This document shows, in pieces, positions 1-7,490 of a stretch of DNA of 56,043 bases; the stretch's first letter is position 1; every line of letters begins with the position of its first letter. The position numbers and the translations under genes were made by a program. Source of the stretch: Dehalococcoidia bacterium (lineage in GTDB: Bacteria > Chloroflexota > Dehalococcoidia > Dehalococcoidales > BS750m-G39); NCBI GenBank assembly GCA_030608005.1, contig JAUWIX010000004.1, positions 1 through 56,043 on the forward strand, given 5' to 3'. The notes below the pieces were generated by a model. That model saw nothing but the letters and a program-made list of their open reading frames with translations, was not told where the DNA came from and did no database searches.

Positions 1-261
1 GTTTTACAAGCACTTCAGCAATACACTAATGTAGCAGAGCAAATAGGAGAAGCGGTTGTGAAATTCCAAAAGGCTTTGGTTAGACCTGAGGTTTTACAAG
101 CACTTCAGCAATACACTAATGTAGCAGAGCAAATAGGAGAAGCGGTTTTGAAATTCCAAAAGGCTTTGGGTAGGTCTGAAATTCTACAGACAGTTCAGCA
201 ATTAGGTGAACGGTATCAAGGAATGGCTGAAGTACTACAAAGGTTACAACCAAATTCTGAA
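1..261 (+). repeat. In-frame ~90-bp tandem repeat inside alaS
   Basis: Bases 1-90 and 91-180 are near-identical (both begin gttttacaagcacttcagca) and encode 30-residue units VLQALQQYTNVAEQIGEA.../KFQKAL.R.E. Bases 181-261 are a diverged 27-residue unit (ILQTVQQLGERYQG...), and a fourth partial unit (VLKAVQQWGEEYRRLIK) follows. All keep the alaS frame, and the hydrophobic spacing suggests an amphipathic helix or coiled coil. The array probably continues upstream of the window. Confidence 0.93.
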
Positions 262-1836
262 GTTCTTAAGGCAGTTCAGCAATGGGGTGAAGAGTACCGT
301 AGGTTGATAAAGATTCCAGGCGAAGATGTATTTAAGCTATATGATACCTATGGCTTCCCCGTGGAGCTAACCGAGGAGATTGCAGCTAATCATGGCTTTT
401 CAGTAGATTTAGACGGCTTTGAGAGAGAGATGGAGAGACAGCGGGAGAGAGCAAGAGCAGCTTGGCCTAAGACTGAGATTAAAGATTTGAGAATTACAGG
501 ACTCGAAGTTATACGCAATGGTAAGATTTTACAGAGAGTTACCTTTCCCAAGGTTAAGTTTGTTGGTTATAAGAATCTCAAACATAAGTCAGTTATTATT
601 AGCCTCTTGGCTGGTAATGACTCTGTAGGAACAGTTGACGAAGGACAAGAGGCAAACCTGATTTTAGAGTCCACTCCTTTCTATGGGGAGATGGGGGGAC
701 AGGTAGGGGATACCGGTGAGATAATCAGCCCATCAGGTAGATTTTCTGTTACCAATACTATTGGAGTTCCACCAGACATTATTACCCACCAGAGGTATGT
801 TATTATCCACCAGGGGTATGTTACCCAAGGCAGTTTAGCGGTGGGGGATGAGGTTGAGGCTATAGTGAATAGAGAGCGGCGGCTTGATATTGCTCGTAAT
901 CATACCGCCACCCATCTACTTCAGTCGGCGCTCCGTCAGGTATTGGGTGCGCATGTTCAGCAACGGGGTTCGCTGGTAGCCCCCGACCGACTTAGATTTG
1001 ACTTCTCCCACCTCAAGGCGCCGACCAGGAAGCAGATAGCTGAGGTGGAGCGAATCGTCAACGAAAAGATTCGCCAGAACCTGAAGGTATATGATGAGGA
1101 CATCCTCTATAAAAAGGCTATAGAGGAAGGGGCTATTGCCCTGTTTGATGAAAAATATGGCGATGTAGTTCGGGTAGTGAAAATTGGCGAACCGAGAATT
1201 AGTGCTGAGCTTTGTGGCGGCACCCATGTCGCTGCCACCGGAGAGATAGGTCTGTTTCTTATTATTAGCGAAAACAGCATTGGTGCCGGCTTGCGCCGCA
1301 TTGAAGCAGTTGCTGGCAGAGGAGCAGAGGCATTTATCGCTCAGCGTTTATCAGATTTACAGGATATTGCCCAATCTCTAGGAGCTTCGCCAGAAGAGAC
1401 TCAGGATAAGGTCTCTAGCCTGGTCGCCGAGCTGGAGAAGGAGCGCAGACAAAGTCTGGCTCTGGAAAGGGAACTGGCTAAGAGAATAGCCGAGTCTTTA
1501 CTAACTCAGGCTGAGGTTATTAATGGAGTAACCGTGCTAGTAGCCAGGGTGCCATCTTTGCCGATGCCGTCCTTGCGAGACATGAGCGATTTGCTTAGGG
1601 ATAGGCTGAGAAGTGCTGTGATAGTCCTGGGAACAGTCTATGAAGACAAGCCTGCTTTTCTAGCCGCAGTAACCCCTGACTTGGTGGCTAAAGGCTATGA
1701 TGCTGGAGAAATAGTGAAACAGGTAGCCAGGGTAACCGGGGGCAGTGGTGGGGGTAAAGCAAGATTAGGTCAGGCAGGGGGTAAAGATAAAAATAAACTA
1801 GATGAGGCTCTCAAGTTGGCGAAAAGCTTAATATAG
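1..1836 (+). CDS. alaS: Alanyl-tRNA synthetase, 3' part (5' end outside window)
   Basis: Charges tRNA-Ala with alanine and edits mischarged Ser/Gly in the cytoplasm. The reading frame is open from base 1 with no stop, so the gene begins upstream; the GTG at 58 is an internal codon. The class II catalytic core is therefore missing here. Visible in order: a tandem-repeat segment (codons 1-104), the family motif GEDVFKLYDTYGFP (about codons 107-120), the editing domain with zinc ligands HTATH (codons 301-305) and CGGTH (405-409), and the C-terminal DHHA1-type glycine-rich stretch GGSGGGKARLGQAGG. The family normally has a short helical linker before the YDTYGFP motif; here a 27-30 residue repeat has multiplied. 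A second 7-residue duplication lies at 781-822. Identity is certain; whether the repeats are functional is unknown. Confidence 0.96.
   Translation, partial: VLQALQQYTNVAEQIGEAVVKFQKALVRPEVLQALQQYTNVAEQIGEAVLKFQKALGRSEILQTVQQLGERYQGMAEVLQRLQPNSEVLKAVQQWGEEYRRLIKIPGEDVFKLYDTYGFPVELTEEIAANHGFSVDLDGFEREMERQRERARAAWPKTEIKDLRITGLEVIRNGKILQRVTFPKVKFVGYKNLKHKSVIISLLAGNDSVGTVDEGQEANLILESTPFYGEMGGQVGDTGEIISPSGRFSVTNTIGVPPDIITHQRYVIIHQGYVTQGSLAVGDEVEAIVNRERRLDIARNHTATHLLQSALRQVLGAHVQQRGSLVAPDRLRFDFSHLKAPTRKQIAEVERIVNEKIRQNLKVYDEDILYKKAIEEGAIALFDEKYGDVVRVVKIGEPRISAELCGGTHVAATGEIGLFLIISENSIGAGLRRIEAVAGRGAEAFIAQRLSDLQDIAQSLGASPEETQDKVSSLVAELEKERRQSLALERELAKRIAESLLTQAEVINGVTVLVARVPSLPMPSLRDMSDLLRDRLRSAVIVLGTVYEDKPAFLAAVTPDLVAKGYDAGEIVKQVARVTGGSGGGKARLGQAGGKDKNKLDEALKLAKSLI
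781..822 (+). repeat. 21-bp tandem duplication inside alaS
   Basis: Two adjacent 21-bp copies (781-801 attacccaccagaggtatgt+t and 802-822 attatccaccaggggtatgt+t) differ at two positions and encode ITHQRYV/IIHQGYV. They lie in the segment leading to the editing domain, where a single HxGxV-like copy is usual. The duplication is in frame. Confidence 0.85.
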
Positions 1837-1878
1837 GATTGATACCCATTATCTAAAACAACCAGAAGGGCTGAAGAC

Positions 1879-2493
1879 GTGGAGTTAAGCGACATTATAG
1901 GAATCGTAATTGGGGTAGTTGGTGCTATTCCTTCTTATATTATAGCGTGGAATAAATGGCGGAAGAGGAGTCCTAGTTTATCAGTGGGTAAATGGTTGCG
2001 GGAAACGCGACAGAGTTACCCCTTCCTATTGGGTATAGTTTTTTCAGCAGTAATGGTTATGCTTTTTGTCTGTCCATTTGGGGAAGGGAAACCGGAAATT
2101 ACTATTACCTCTCCACTAGACAATGCTTTAGTCTTTCAAGATATTACTGTTGAGGGTTATACTACTAAGGAGCTAAGTAAGGACGCATATCTATATATAG
2201 TGATTGAACGTGGAGGGCTGTGGTGGCCACAGTGCAGCGAGGTCGCAGTTGGATATTCTCAGACGACTAAGAAATACCAATTTCAAACTCCTGCTAGGAT
2301 TGGGCAAGAAGAAGAGATTGGGCAGACATTCATAATACGAGCTATTTTAGTTGATTCAGCAGTACACCAGTGCTTTCAAAGCTGGTTTCAGCAGCATACT
2401 ATCGGAGAAGACTGGCCTGGGATTCCAATAACCGAAGTAAGCCGTAGAGGGGAAACAGAGATTTGCCACAGTATCACCGTAACACGCCGATAG
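1879..2493 (+). CDS. Membrane-anchored protein of unknown function
   Basis: I do not recognise the family. The 204-residue protein starts at GTG 1879. It has two hydrophobic segments near the N-terminus (about residues 4-24 and 48-68) separated by a basic loop (NKWRKRSPS). The remaining ~130 residues are soluble, and the segment PEITITSPLDNALVFQDITVEG resembles the start of an extracellular Ig-like or carbohydrate-binding beta-sandwich seen in surface proteins. The topology therefore suggests a cell-surface anchored beta-rich domain, but this is inference. It sits between alaS and ruvX, and its 3' end overlaps the start of ruvX by 31 bases in another frame, suggesting co-transcription. Confidence 0.7.
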   Translation: MELSDIIGIVIGVVGAIPSYIIAWNKWRKRSPSLSVGKWLRETRQSYPFLLGIVFSAVMVMLFVCPFGEGKPEITITSPLDNALVFQDITVEGYTTKELSKDAYLYIVIERGGLWWPQCSEVAVGYSQTTKKYQFQTPARIGQEEEIGQTFIIRAILVDSAVHQCFQSWFQQHTIGEDWPGIPITEVSRRGETEICHSITVTRR

Positions 2494-2939
2494 ATAAGTT
2501 TATAAAGCCCAGAAGCCGCTGCCTGGGACTTGATATTGGTGATAAGAGGATTGGGGTGGCTCTCAGTGACTCTGAGGGCATATTAGCCAGCCCATTTACT
2601 ATTATCAACCGCAGGGACGAGAGCCTGGATATAGAGGCTATTACCGACATTATCAGCCAGAAGCAAGTGGGGCAAATTGTTGTCGGTTTGCCACGCTCTA
2701 TGGATGGCAGTCTGGGTGGGCAGGCAGAGAAGGTAAAAGAATTCACCCAGAAACTATGTAGCCATACTGAAGTTCCTGTTGAGTATAGGGACGAGCGTTT
2801 AACCACGGTATTGGCTAAACGCCTGATGCAGGCGGTTAAGACCAAGAAAACCAGGGAAAAAGCCAGGAGCGATGCTCAAGCCGCAGCTCTCATCCTGCAA
2901 GGTTATCTAGACGAAGGACATGGGCCAAAGTTACCATAA
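2463..2939 (+). CDS. ruvX: RuvX/YqgF-family Holliday junction resolvase-like protein
   Basis: YqgF/RuvX proteins have an RNase H-like fold and act in pre-16S rRNA 5'-end processing or as Holliday junction nucleases. The hallmark CLGLDIGDKRIGVALSD, with its first metal-binding Asp, is at about residues 20-36. IVVGLPRSMDGS, DERLTT and the closing motif ARSDAQAAALILQGYL follow. Length 158 fits the family (about 140-160). The start is TTG 2463, inside the end of the previous gene; no ATG lies between it and the conserved core. alaS followed by ruvX is a common bacterial order (alaS-yrzL-yqgF), here interrupted by the membrane-anchored gene. Confidence 0.93.
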   Translation: MPQYHRNTPIDKFIKPRSRCLGLDIGDKRIGVALSDSEGILASPFTIINRRDESLDIEAITDIISQKQVGQIVVGLPRSMDGSLGGQAEKVKEFTQKLCSHTEVPVEYRDERLTTVLAKRLMQAVKTKKTREKARSDAQAAALILQGYLDEGHGPKLP

Positions 2940-3053
2940 ATTGCCCTCGGCCGGTCATCTATTTTGTTGAATGTATCAGCTGGCATAAGCTTTTGATATA
3001 AGCAGCCCTTATCATTGGAAATGTGGCTATATTGGTATATGAGAGGAGTAGCT

Positions 3054-3557
3054 ATGCAGATAATTGATAAAGGGTTTGTGAGAGCGCCTAAAAGCTACAT
3101 CATACAGAGCTTGTTTGCCGTGGCGGCGGTAGCCATAATTTTATATTTTGTTGAGGTGCTAACCCACGCTGCTATCGTGGCTGCTCTTGGAGCCAGCGCC
3201 TTTATTGTTTTTGCCATGCCACATTCAATTACCGCCACACCAAGAAGGTTAATCGGTGGGCACACTATTGGAATAATCTGTGGCTCCCTGTGCTACTACG
3301 CTTTTCTCACCGGTCCTTTAGGGGAACTAGCTGCAAATTGGGAATTTAGCCTTTGGTTTGTTTGTGCTTTGTCAGTAGGGCTGTCCATCTTTCTAATGGC
3401 AATTACCAACACTGAGCATCCACCAGCATCAGCTACAGCCCTCGGTATTGTTGCCCATGGAGGGTCATATCAAATAGTTATTTTTGTCTTATTATGTGCC
3501 GTAAGCTTAGCTATTATCAGAAGATTGCTGAGGGGGTACCTAAGAGACTTGTATTGA
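3054..3557 (+). CDS. HPP family integral membrane protein
   Basis: The family is recognised by the motif NTEHPPASATALG near the C-terminus, the HPP signature. The protein is about 167 residues with four to five hydrophobic helices. The family is poorly characterised; members in cyanobacteria have been linked to nitrite transport, but no substrate can be assigned here. I chose ATG 3054 because GAGGAG lies just upstream; an in-frame TTG at 3015 would add 13 residues without a Shine-Dalgarno sequence. The gene is 7 bases from the following acyl-CoA dehydrogenase gene, so the two are probably co-transcribed, though no functional link is obvious. Confidence 0.88.
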   Translation: MQIIDKGFVRAPKSYIIQSLFAVAAVAIILYFVEVLTHAAIVAALGASAFIVFAMPHSITATPRRLIGGHTIGIICGSLCYYAFLTGPLGELAANWEFSLWFVCALSVGLSIFLMAITNTEHPPASATALGIVAHGGSYQIVIFVLLCAVSLAIIRRLLRGYLRDLY

Positions 3558-3564
3558 GGTAAAT

Positions 3565-4686
3565 ATGGACTTCAATCTTAATGAACAAGAGAAGATGTTG
3601 CAGAGGATGGCAGGGGAGTTTGCCATCAAGCTAGTCGAGCCGCGAGCTGCTGAAATTGACTCCAGCGGGCAGTTTCCCTTTGACCTAGCTAAGGAAATAG
3701 GCGAACGGGGATACCAGGGGCTGCCCTATCCTGCCGAGTACGGAGGCAGTGAGGCTGGCTATACCAGTTATACTCTGGTGTTGGAGCAAATTTGCCAGGC
3801 ATCAATGACTGTTGGTGCCATTATGGCAATAAATACTGTCCCAGAGGAGGCAATATTTCGCTTTGGTAATGAGGAGCAGAAAAAGACCTTCCTGGCTCCT
3901 CTGGTTCAAGGTGAGTTGCTTGGCAGTATCGCCTTTACTGAAGCCGAGACAGGCTCAGACCCGGAAGCAATCGCTACCATCGCCAGGAAAAGCGGCGATG
4001 GCTATGTAATCTCCGGTCAAAAGCACTTTGTCGCTCTCGCCCCCGCAGCCGATTTAGCCCTGGTCTTTACCAGGCGTGAGGGAAAAGGGCTAAACGCTTT
4101 TATCATTGATACCTCCTCTTCAGGGTATAATGTCCGCGAGCCTTGTGAAACCATGGGGTTAAGGGGGTTAGGCACCTCGGTGGTGTATCTTGATGACCTT
4201 TATGTACCTCAGCAGAACCTGCTTGGAGAGGAAGGACAGGGCTTTGGAATCCTTCTTGAAGCTATAACCCTGGGACGGCTGGGGGTAGCGGTGGAGGGAG
4301 TAGCTGTTGCCCAGGCAGCGCTGGAACTGTCTATAGATTATGCTAAGCAGAGAAAAGCCTTGGGTAAACCGCTTGCCAGACTACCCACTATTCAGTGGCA
4401 CCTGGCTGAGATGGCGAGCAGGATAGAGGCTGGCAGGTGGCTGACATATCGGGCTGCCTTCCTCCGTGACCAGGGACTGGATATCAAATATGAATCTTCG
4501 GTAGCCAAGCTCTTTGCCTCTCAAATGACGGTTGAGGTCACCCGGATGGCAATGCAGGTTCACGGTTCATATGGTACTATGAAGACCATGCCCATAGAAC
4601 GGCTATACCGGGATGCTAAAATGACTGAGATATATGTGGGTATCTCCGAGATGCAGCGGAATATCATTGCTAATTATTTAATTTGA
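3565..4686 (+). CDS. Acyl-CoA dehydrogenase family protein with altered catalytic position
   Basis: FAD enzymes of this family oxidise acyl-CoA to trans-2-enoyl-CoA and pass electrons to ETF. Length 373 is standard. The family layout is present: an N-terminal helical domain, the FAD/substrate segment AFTEAETGSDPEAIA (about residues 131-145), the GQKHFVALA strand, LGRLGVAVEGVA, RKALGKPL, and the C-terminal RDAKMTEIYVGISEMQR. In short- and medium-chain members the catalytic base is the Glu of IYEGTSE; here that position is Val358 (codon GTG at 4636-4638). The alternative base site of isovaleryl-CoA dehydrogenases (DLERL) reads TLGRL, so neither usual Glu is visible. No ETF genes are adjacent. 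It may use another base or act on an unusual substrate. Confidence 0.9.
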   Translation: MDFNLNEQEKMLQRMAGEFAIKLVEPRAAEIDSSGQFPFDLAKEIGERGYQGLPYPAEYGGSEAGYTSYTLVLEQICQASMTVGAIMAINTVPEEAIFRFGNEEQKKTFLAPLVQGELLGSIAFTEAETGSDPEAIATIARKSGDGYVISGQKHFVALAPAADLALVFTRREGKGLNAFIIDTSSSGYNVREPCETMGLRGLGTSVVYLDDLYVPQQNLLGEEGQGFGILLEAITLGRLGVAVEGVAVAQAALELSIDYAKQRKALGKPLARLPTIQWHLAEMASRIEAGRWLTYRAAFLRDQGLDIKYESSVAKLFASQMTVEVTRMAMQVHGSYGTMKTMPIERLYRDAKMTEIYVGISEMQRNIIANYLI

Positions 4687-4860
4687 GGGGGAGTTTGAGA
4701 GGGGTTTCGCTTTCCTTTATAACCTATCCCCCTTACCCCCTTCCCTTACTAAGGGAAGGGGGAGTGAAAGCAAGAGAGGGGGCGAAGCCCCCTCTCTAAA
4801 ATCTCTTCCCCCTCTCCTTTTAAGGAGAGGGGGATTAAGGGGGGGAGGTTGATAAGCAAT
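4687..4860 (+). repeat. Palindromic intergenic repeat, copy 1 (full element)
   Basis: Three stacked hairpins: cccccttccctt..aagggaaggggg, agagagggggc-gaa-gccccctctct, and ccccctctcctt..aaggagaggggg. Left end aacctatcccccttaccccc and right end taagggggggaggttgataa are inverted copies of each other. It fills the gap between the acyl-CoA dehydrogenase gene and tgt, and its right end contains the TTG start codon of tgt. Confidence 0.85.
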
Positions 4861-6030
4861 CTTAATAGCTTCCATTTAATACAAACCTGCCTCCATAGTA
4901 AAGCCCGGGCTGGAGAACTCCTGACGCCGCATGGCGTAGTCCCCACGCCGGTATTTCTACCCGTGGGGAGCCAGGGCGCAATTAAAACGCTGACCCCTGA
5001 AGAGGTTAAAGCTCTTGGGCTCGCTATGGTATTGGCTAACACCTACCATCTCTACCTGAGACCTGGCATAGGCATAATCGAGAAAATGGGAGGTTTGCAT
5101 AAGTTTATGAGTTGGGACCGGCCTATTCTTACTGACAGCGGTGGCTATCAGATATTTAGCCTGGCCCCGCTGCGCCAGGTCAACGATGAAGGGGTTATAT
5201 TCCGCTCTCACATTGATGGTAGCCAACATCATATTACCCCAGAGCTAATTATTCAGTTTCAGGAGACCCTTGGTGCTGATATTATTATGGCTCTAGATGA
5301 GTGTCCAGCATATTATGATAGCTTTGAAAAGGTAAACAGGGCAATGGACAGAACACATCGGTGGGCGGAGAGATGCCAGAAAGCTCAAAAACGCCATGAC
5401 CAGGCTCTATACGCTATTGTGCAGGGCGGCATCTTCCCTCAACTTCGGCGTCAATCGGCGGAATACCTTACTTCATTAGAATTTCCCGGTCACGCTATTG
5501 GCGGCTTGAGCCTTGGGGAACCCAAAGAGGTAACTCTAGCCATGATTGAAGAGACGGCGGCTTTGTTGCCGGAGAGTAAACCACGATATCTTATGGGGGT
5601 GGGCTCTCCAGAGGATATTATTGAGGCTGTAGCTAGAGGGATTGACATCTTTGATAGTGCCCTGCCTACCCGTGTAGCCCGAAATGGCGCCCTCTTTACC
5701 TGGCAGGGGAGGCGTAACATTGGAAATGCTGCCTATAGCCAGATGGAGCAGCCTATTGTTCCCGGCTGCGATTGCTATACCTGTCGTAATTTCTCAGCAG
5801 CTTATCTACACCACCTGTTCGGTTGTGACGAGCTATTAGCCTATAGATTAGCTACTATTCATAACCTGAGCTTCATAAGTAACTTAATGGGTAAAATAAG
5901 AAATGCCATTCAGGATGGCACCTTCCTCTCTTTTAAGGATAACTTCCTGACAAATTACCAGCCTACTGATGAGCAGATACGGCTCAGCCAAAAGCAGAAG
6001 TGGCTGGAAAGGCGCAACTTGAGCCAGTAG
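4849..6030 (+). CDS. tgt: tRNA-guanine transglycosylase (queuine tRNA-ribosyltransferase)
   Basis: Exchanges guanine-34 of GUN-anticodon tRNAs for preQ1 in queuosine synthesis. Visible: TPHGVVPTPVFLPVGSQGAIK near the N-terminus, the catalytic acid in LTDSGGYQIFSL (about residue 96), QGGIFPQLR, GGLSLGEPKE, the nucleophile Asp in DIFDSALPTRVARNG (about residue 268), and zinc ligands CDCYTC with the downstream His in LHHLFG. Length 393 is slightly above the usual 370-385. The only plausible start is TTG 4849, inside the end of repeat copy 1 and abutting aagggggggagg, so the mobile-looking element appears to supply both ribosome-binding purines and start. No queA or other queuosine gene is adjacent. 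Confidence 0.95.
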   Translation: MISNLNSFHLIQTCLHSKARAGELLTPHGVVPTPVFLPVGSQGAIKTLTPEEVKALGLAMVLANTYHLYLRPGIGIIEKMGGLHKFMSWDRPILTDSGGYQIFSLAPLRQVNDEGVIFRSHIDGSQHHITPELIIQFQETLGADIIMALDECPAYYDSFEKVNRAMDRTHRWAERCQKAQKRHDQALYAIVQGGIFPQLRRQSAEYLTSLEFPGHAIGGLSLGEPKEVTLAMIEETAALLPESKPRYLMGVGSPEDIIEAVARGIDIFDSALPTRVARNGALFTWQGRRNIGNAAYSQMEQPIVPGCDCYTCRNFSAAYLHHLFGCDELLAYRLATIHNLSFISNLMGKIRNAIQDGTFLSFKDNFLTNYQPTDEQIRLSQKQKWLERRNLSQ

Positions 6031-6044
6031 TTGATTAAACCCGG

Positions 6045-6278
6045 CTATATCTCCTCACCAACCGGGTCAACCCTCACCCCTCTGGAGATAGCCCAAGCAA
6101 TTCCAGCTTCAATATCCTTCTCCTCACCCTCAAGCTCCAGTTCTATCCAGCCTCTGTCCTCGGTGGCATCAGCCCGGTGAATATTGGTTGCCAGGTTGAA
6201 CTGCTGACCAATATTATAAATAATTGGCTCAGAGCTTACCTCTGGGCAAAAGGTAAGCATTACCCGCCGTTTTGCCAT
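6045..6278 (-). CDS. Stand-alone NIL-domain protein
   Basis: This 77-residue protein consists of a single NIL domain, the ACT-like fold found at the C-terminus of the methionine importer ATPase MetN, where it binds methionine. The match rests on the pattern RRVMLTFCPE...PIIYNIGQQFNLATNIHRADATEDRGWIELELEG, which parallels the N-terminal half of the NIL-ferredoxin encoded at 8224-8634. ATG 6278 is preceded by aaaggggg. The gene overlaps the end of the upstream FMN enzyme gene by 19 bases, so translation is probably coupled. A role as a small-molecule sensor or partner of the FMN enzyme is inference. Confidence 0.85.
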   Translation of the reverse strand: MAKRRVMLTFCPEVSSEPIIYNIGQQFNLATNIHRADATEDRGWIELELEGEEKDIEAGIAWAISRGVRVDPVGEEI

Positions 6279-7264
6279 TTCTGCCCCCTTTCTACCGGCA
6301 TTCCCATTTTATATAGGCGCTGCCCGATGAGCCTCGCTTCATTGATAATACCCTCAATGCTCTCTCTTACCGTGGGTATTTCATGTATTAATCCTACCAC
6401 CTGACCACAGGCAATAGTGGCATCATTGACATCACCGCTAATGTAGCTCCTTTTGCTTCTATCACCGCTTATCATCGGCAGGAGCTGTTCCAATGTAGCC
6501 CCTTTCTCTTCCATCTCCAGCACTCTTTGGGCGAAATCTGTCTTCATTACCCTGGCAGCATTTTTGATAGAACGCTCAATGATTAAGGTATCCGTTTCTC
6601 TAGCTTGTAGCAGCCACTGCACGATTTCGGGATGCAGGGCACATTCCTTGCTGACCATGAACCGAGTGCCCATAAGCACACCCTCAGCGCCCAGGGCTAA
6701 GGCAGCAATAAAGCCCCTGGCATCGGCAATACCTCCGCCGGCGATAACCGGGATGTTAACCGCACCTACAGAAATAGGGATAAGGACTAGGGAGGTTACA
6801 TCATCCATACCTGGGTGCCCAGCCGCCTCAAAGCCAACAATGGTTACTGCATCCACTCCCACTCGCTCCGCCGTTTTAGCATCTTTTACCCTTGCTACCT
6901 TGTGTATTATCTTCACCCCGGCATCCTTGAGTCGCTTCATATATGGCTCTGGGCTTCTCCCAGCGGTCTCAATAATCTTTACCCCTTCCTCAATGGCAAC
7001 ATCAATATACTCTTCGTAGTTTATCTGTTGCAAGGTTGGCAGCAAGGTGATATTTATGGCAAATGGTTTATCGGTCAGGCTTTTTGTCTTCTTAATCTCC
7101 TCTCGGAGTTCTTTGGCAGTGGAGAAGGTGAGTGCGGCAATAATGCCCAAGCCCCCAGCTTTAGAAACCGCTGCTACCAGCTCAGCCCGCGATAGCCATA
7201 GCATTGCCCCCTGGATTATAGGATATTCTATACCCAACATTTCGGTAATTCTGGTTCTAAACAC
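6260..7264 (-). CDS. FMN-dependent nitronate monooxygenase / FabK-family (2-nitropropane dioxygenase-like) enzyme
   Basis: The protein is a TIM-barrel FMN enzyme of the family containing nitronate monooxygenase and enoyl-ACP reductase II (FabK). Visible: the N-terminal TRITEMLGIEYPIIQGAML, AVSKAGGLGIIA, the phosphate-binding region GVDAVTIVGFEAAGHPGMDD, PVIAGGGIADARGFIAALALGAEGVLMGTRF. Length 334 is typical. The start is GTG 7264 after a G-rich stretch. The family often functions outside nitronate oxidation and cannot be assigned a substrate from sequence. It is coupled to a NIL-domain gene and lies just downstream of the homocysteine cluster (across repeat copy 2), so a role in sulfur or amino-acid metabolism is possible but inferred. 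Confidence 0.9.
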   Translation of the reverse strand: MFRTRITEMLGIEYPIIQGAMLWLSRAELVAAVSKAGGLGIIAALTFSTAKELREEIKKTKSLTDKPFAINITLLPTLQQINYEEYIDVAIEEGVKIIETAGRSPEPYMKRLKDAGVKIIHKVARVKDAKTAERVGVDAVTIVGFEAAGHPGMDDVTSLVLIPISVGAVNIPVIAGGGIADARGFIAALALGAEGVLMGTRFMVSKECALHPEIVQWLLQARETDTLIIERSIKNAARVMKTDFAQRVLEMEEKGATLEQLLPMISGDRSKRSYISGDVNDATIACGQVVGLIHEIPTVRESIEGIINEARLIGQRLYKMGMPVERGQKWQNGG

Positions 7265-7286
7265 AACCGCCCCCTATTCTATTATA

Positions 7287-7490
7287 GATTGTTTACTAAC
7301 CCCTCACCCTTTATCCCTCTCCCCTTACATAAGGGGAGAGGGAAGAGATTCTAGAGAGGGGCTTCGCCCCTCTTAAACACCCCCAAACAAGATAAGGAGA
7401 GTCAAAGAGAGGCTTAGCCTCTCTTAAAAAATCATTTCCCCCTTCCCTTATTAAGGGAAGGGGGCAGGGGGATAGGTTGCTAAACAATCT
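7287..7490 (+). repeat. Palindromic intergenic repeat, copy 2
   Basis: Left end gattgtttactaacccctca and right end ggataggttgctaaacaatc are near-inverted copies. Between them are the hairpins ccctctcccctt..aaggggagaggg, gagaggggcttcgcccctctt, agagaggcttagcctctctt and cccccttccctta..taagggaaggggg. The right end runs into the 3' end of the UPF0280 gene and supplies its last codons and stop. Confidence 0.85.

Noticed and set aside
6453-7019. A 188-codon plus-strand frame across the FMN enzyme gene
   Set aside because: Antisense to conserved FMN-binding motifs; composition typical of a shadow frame.
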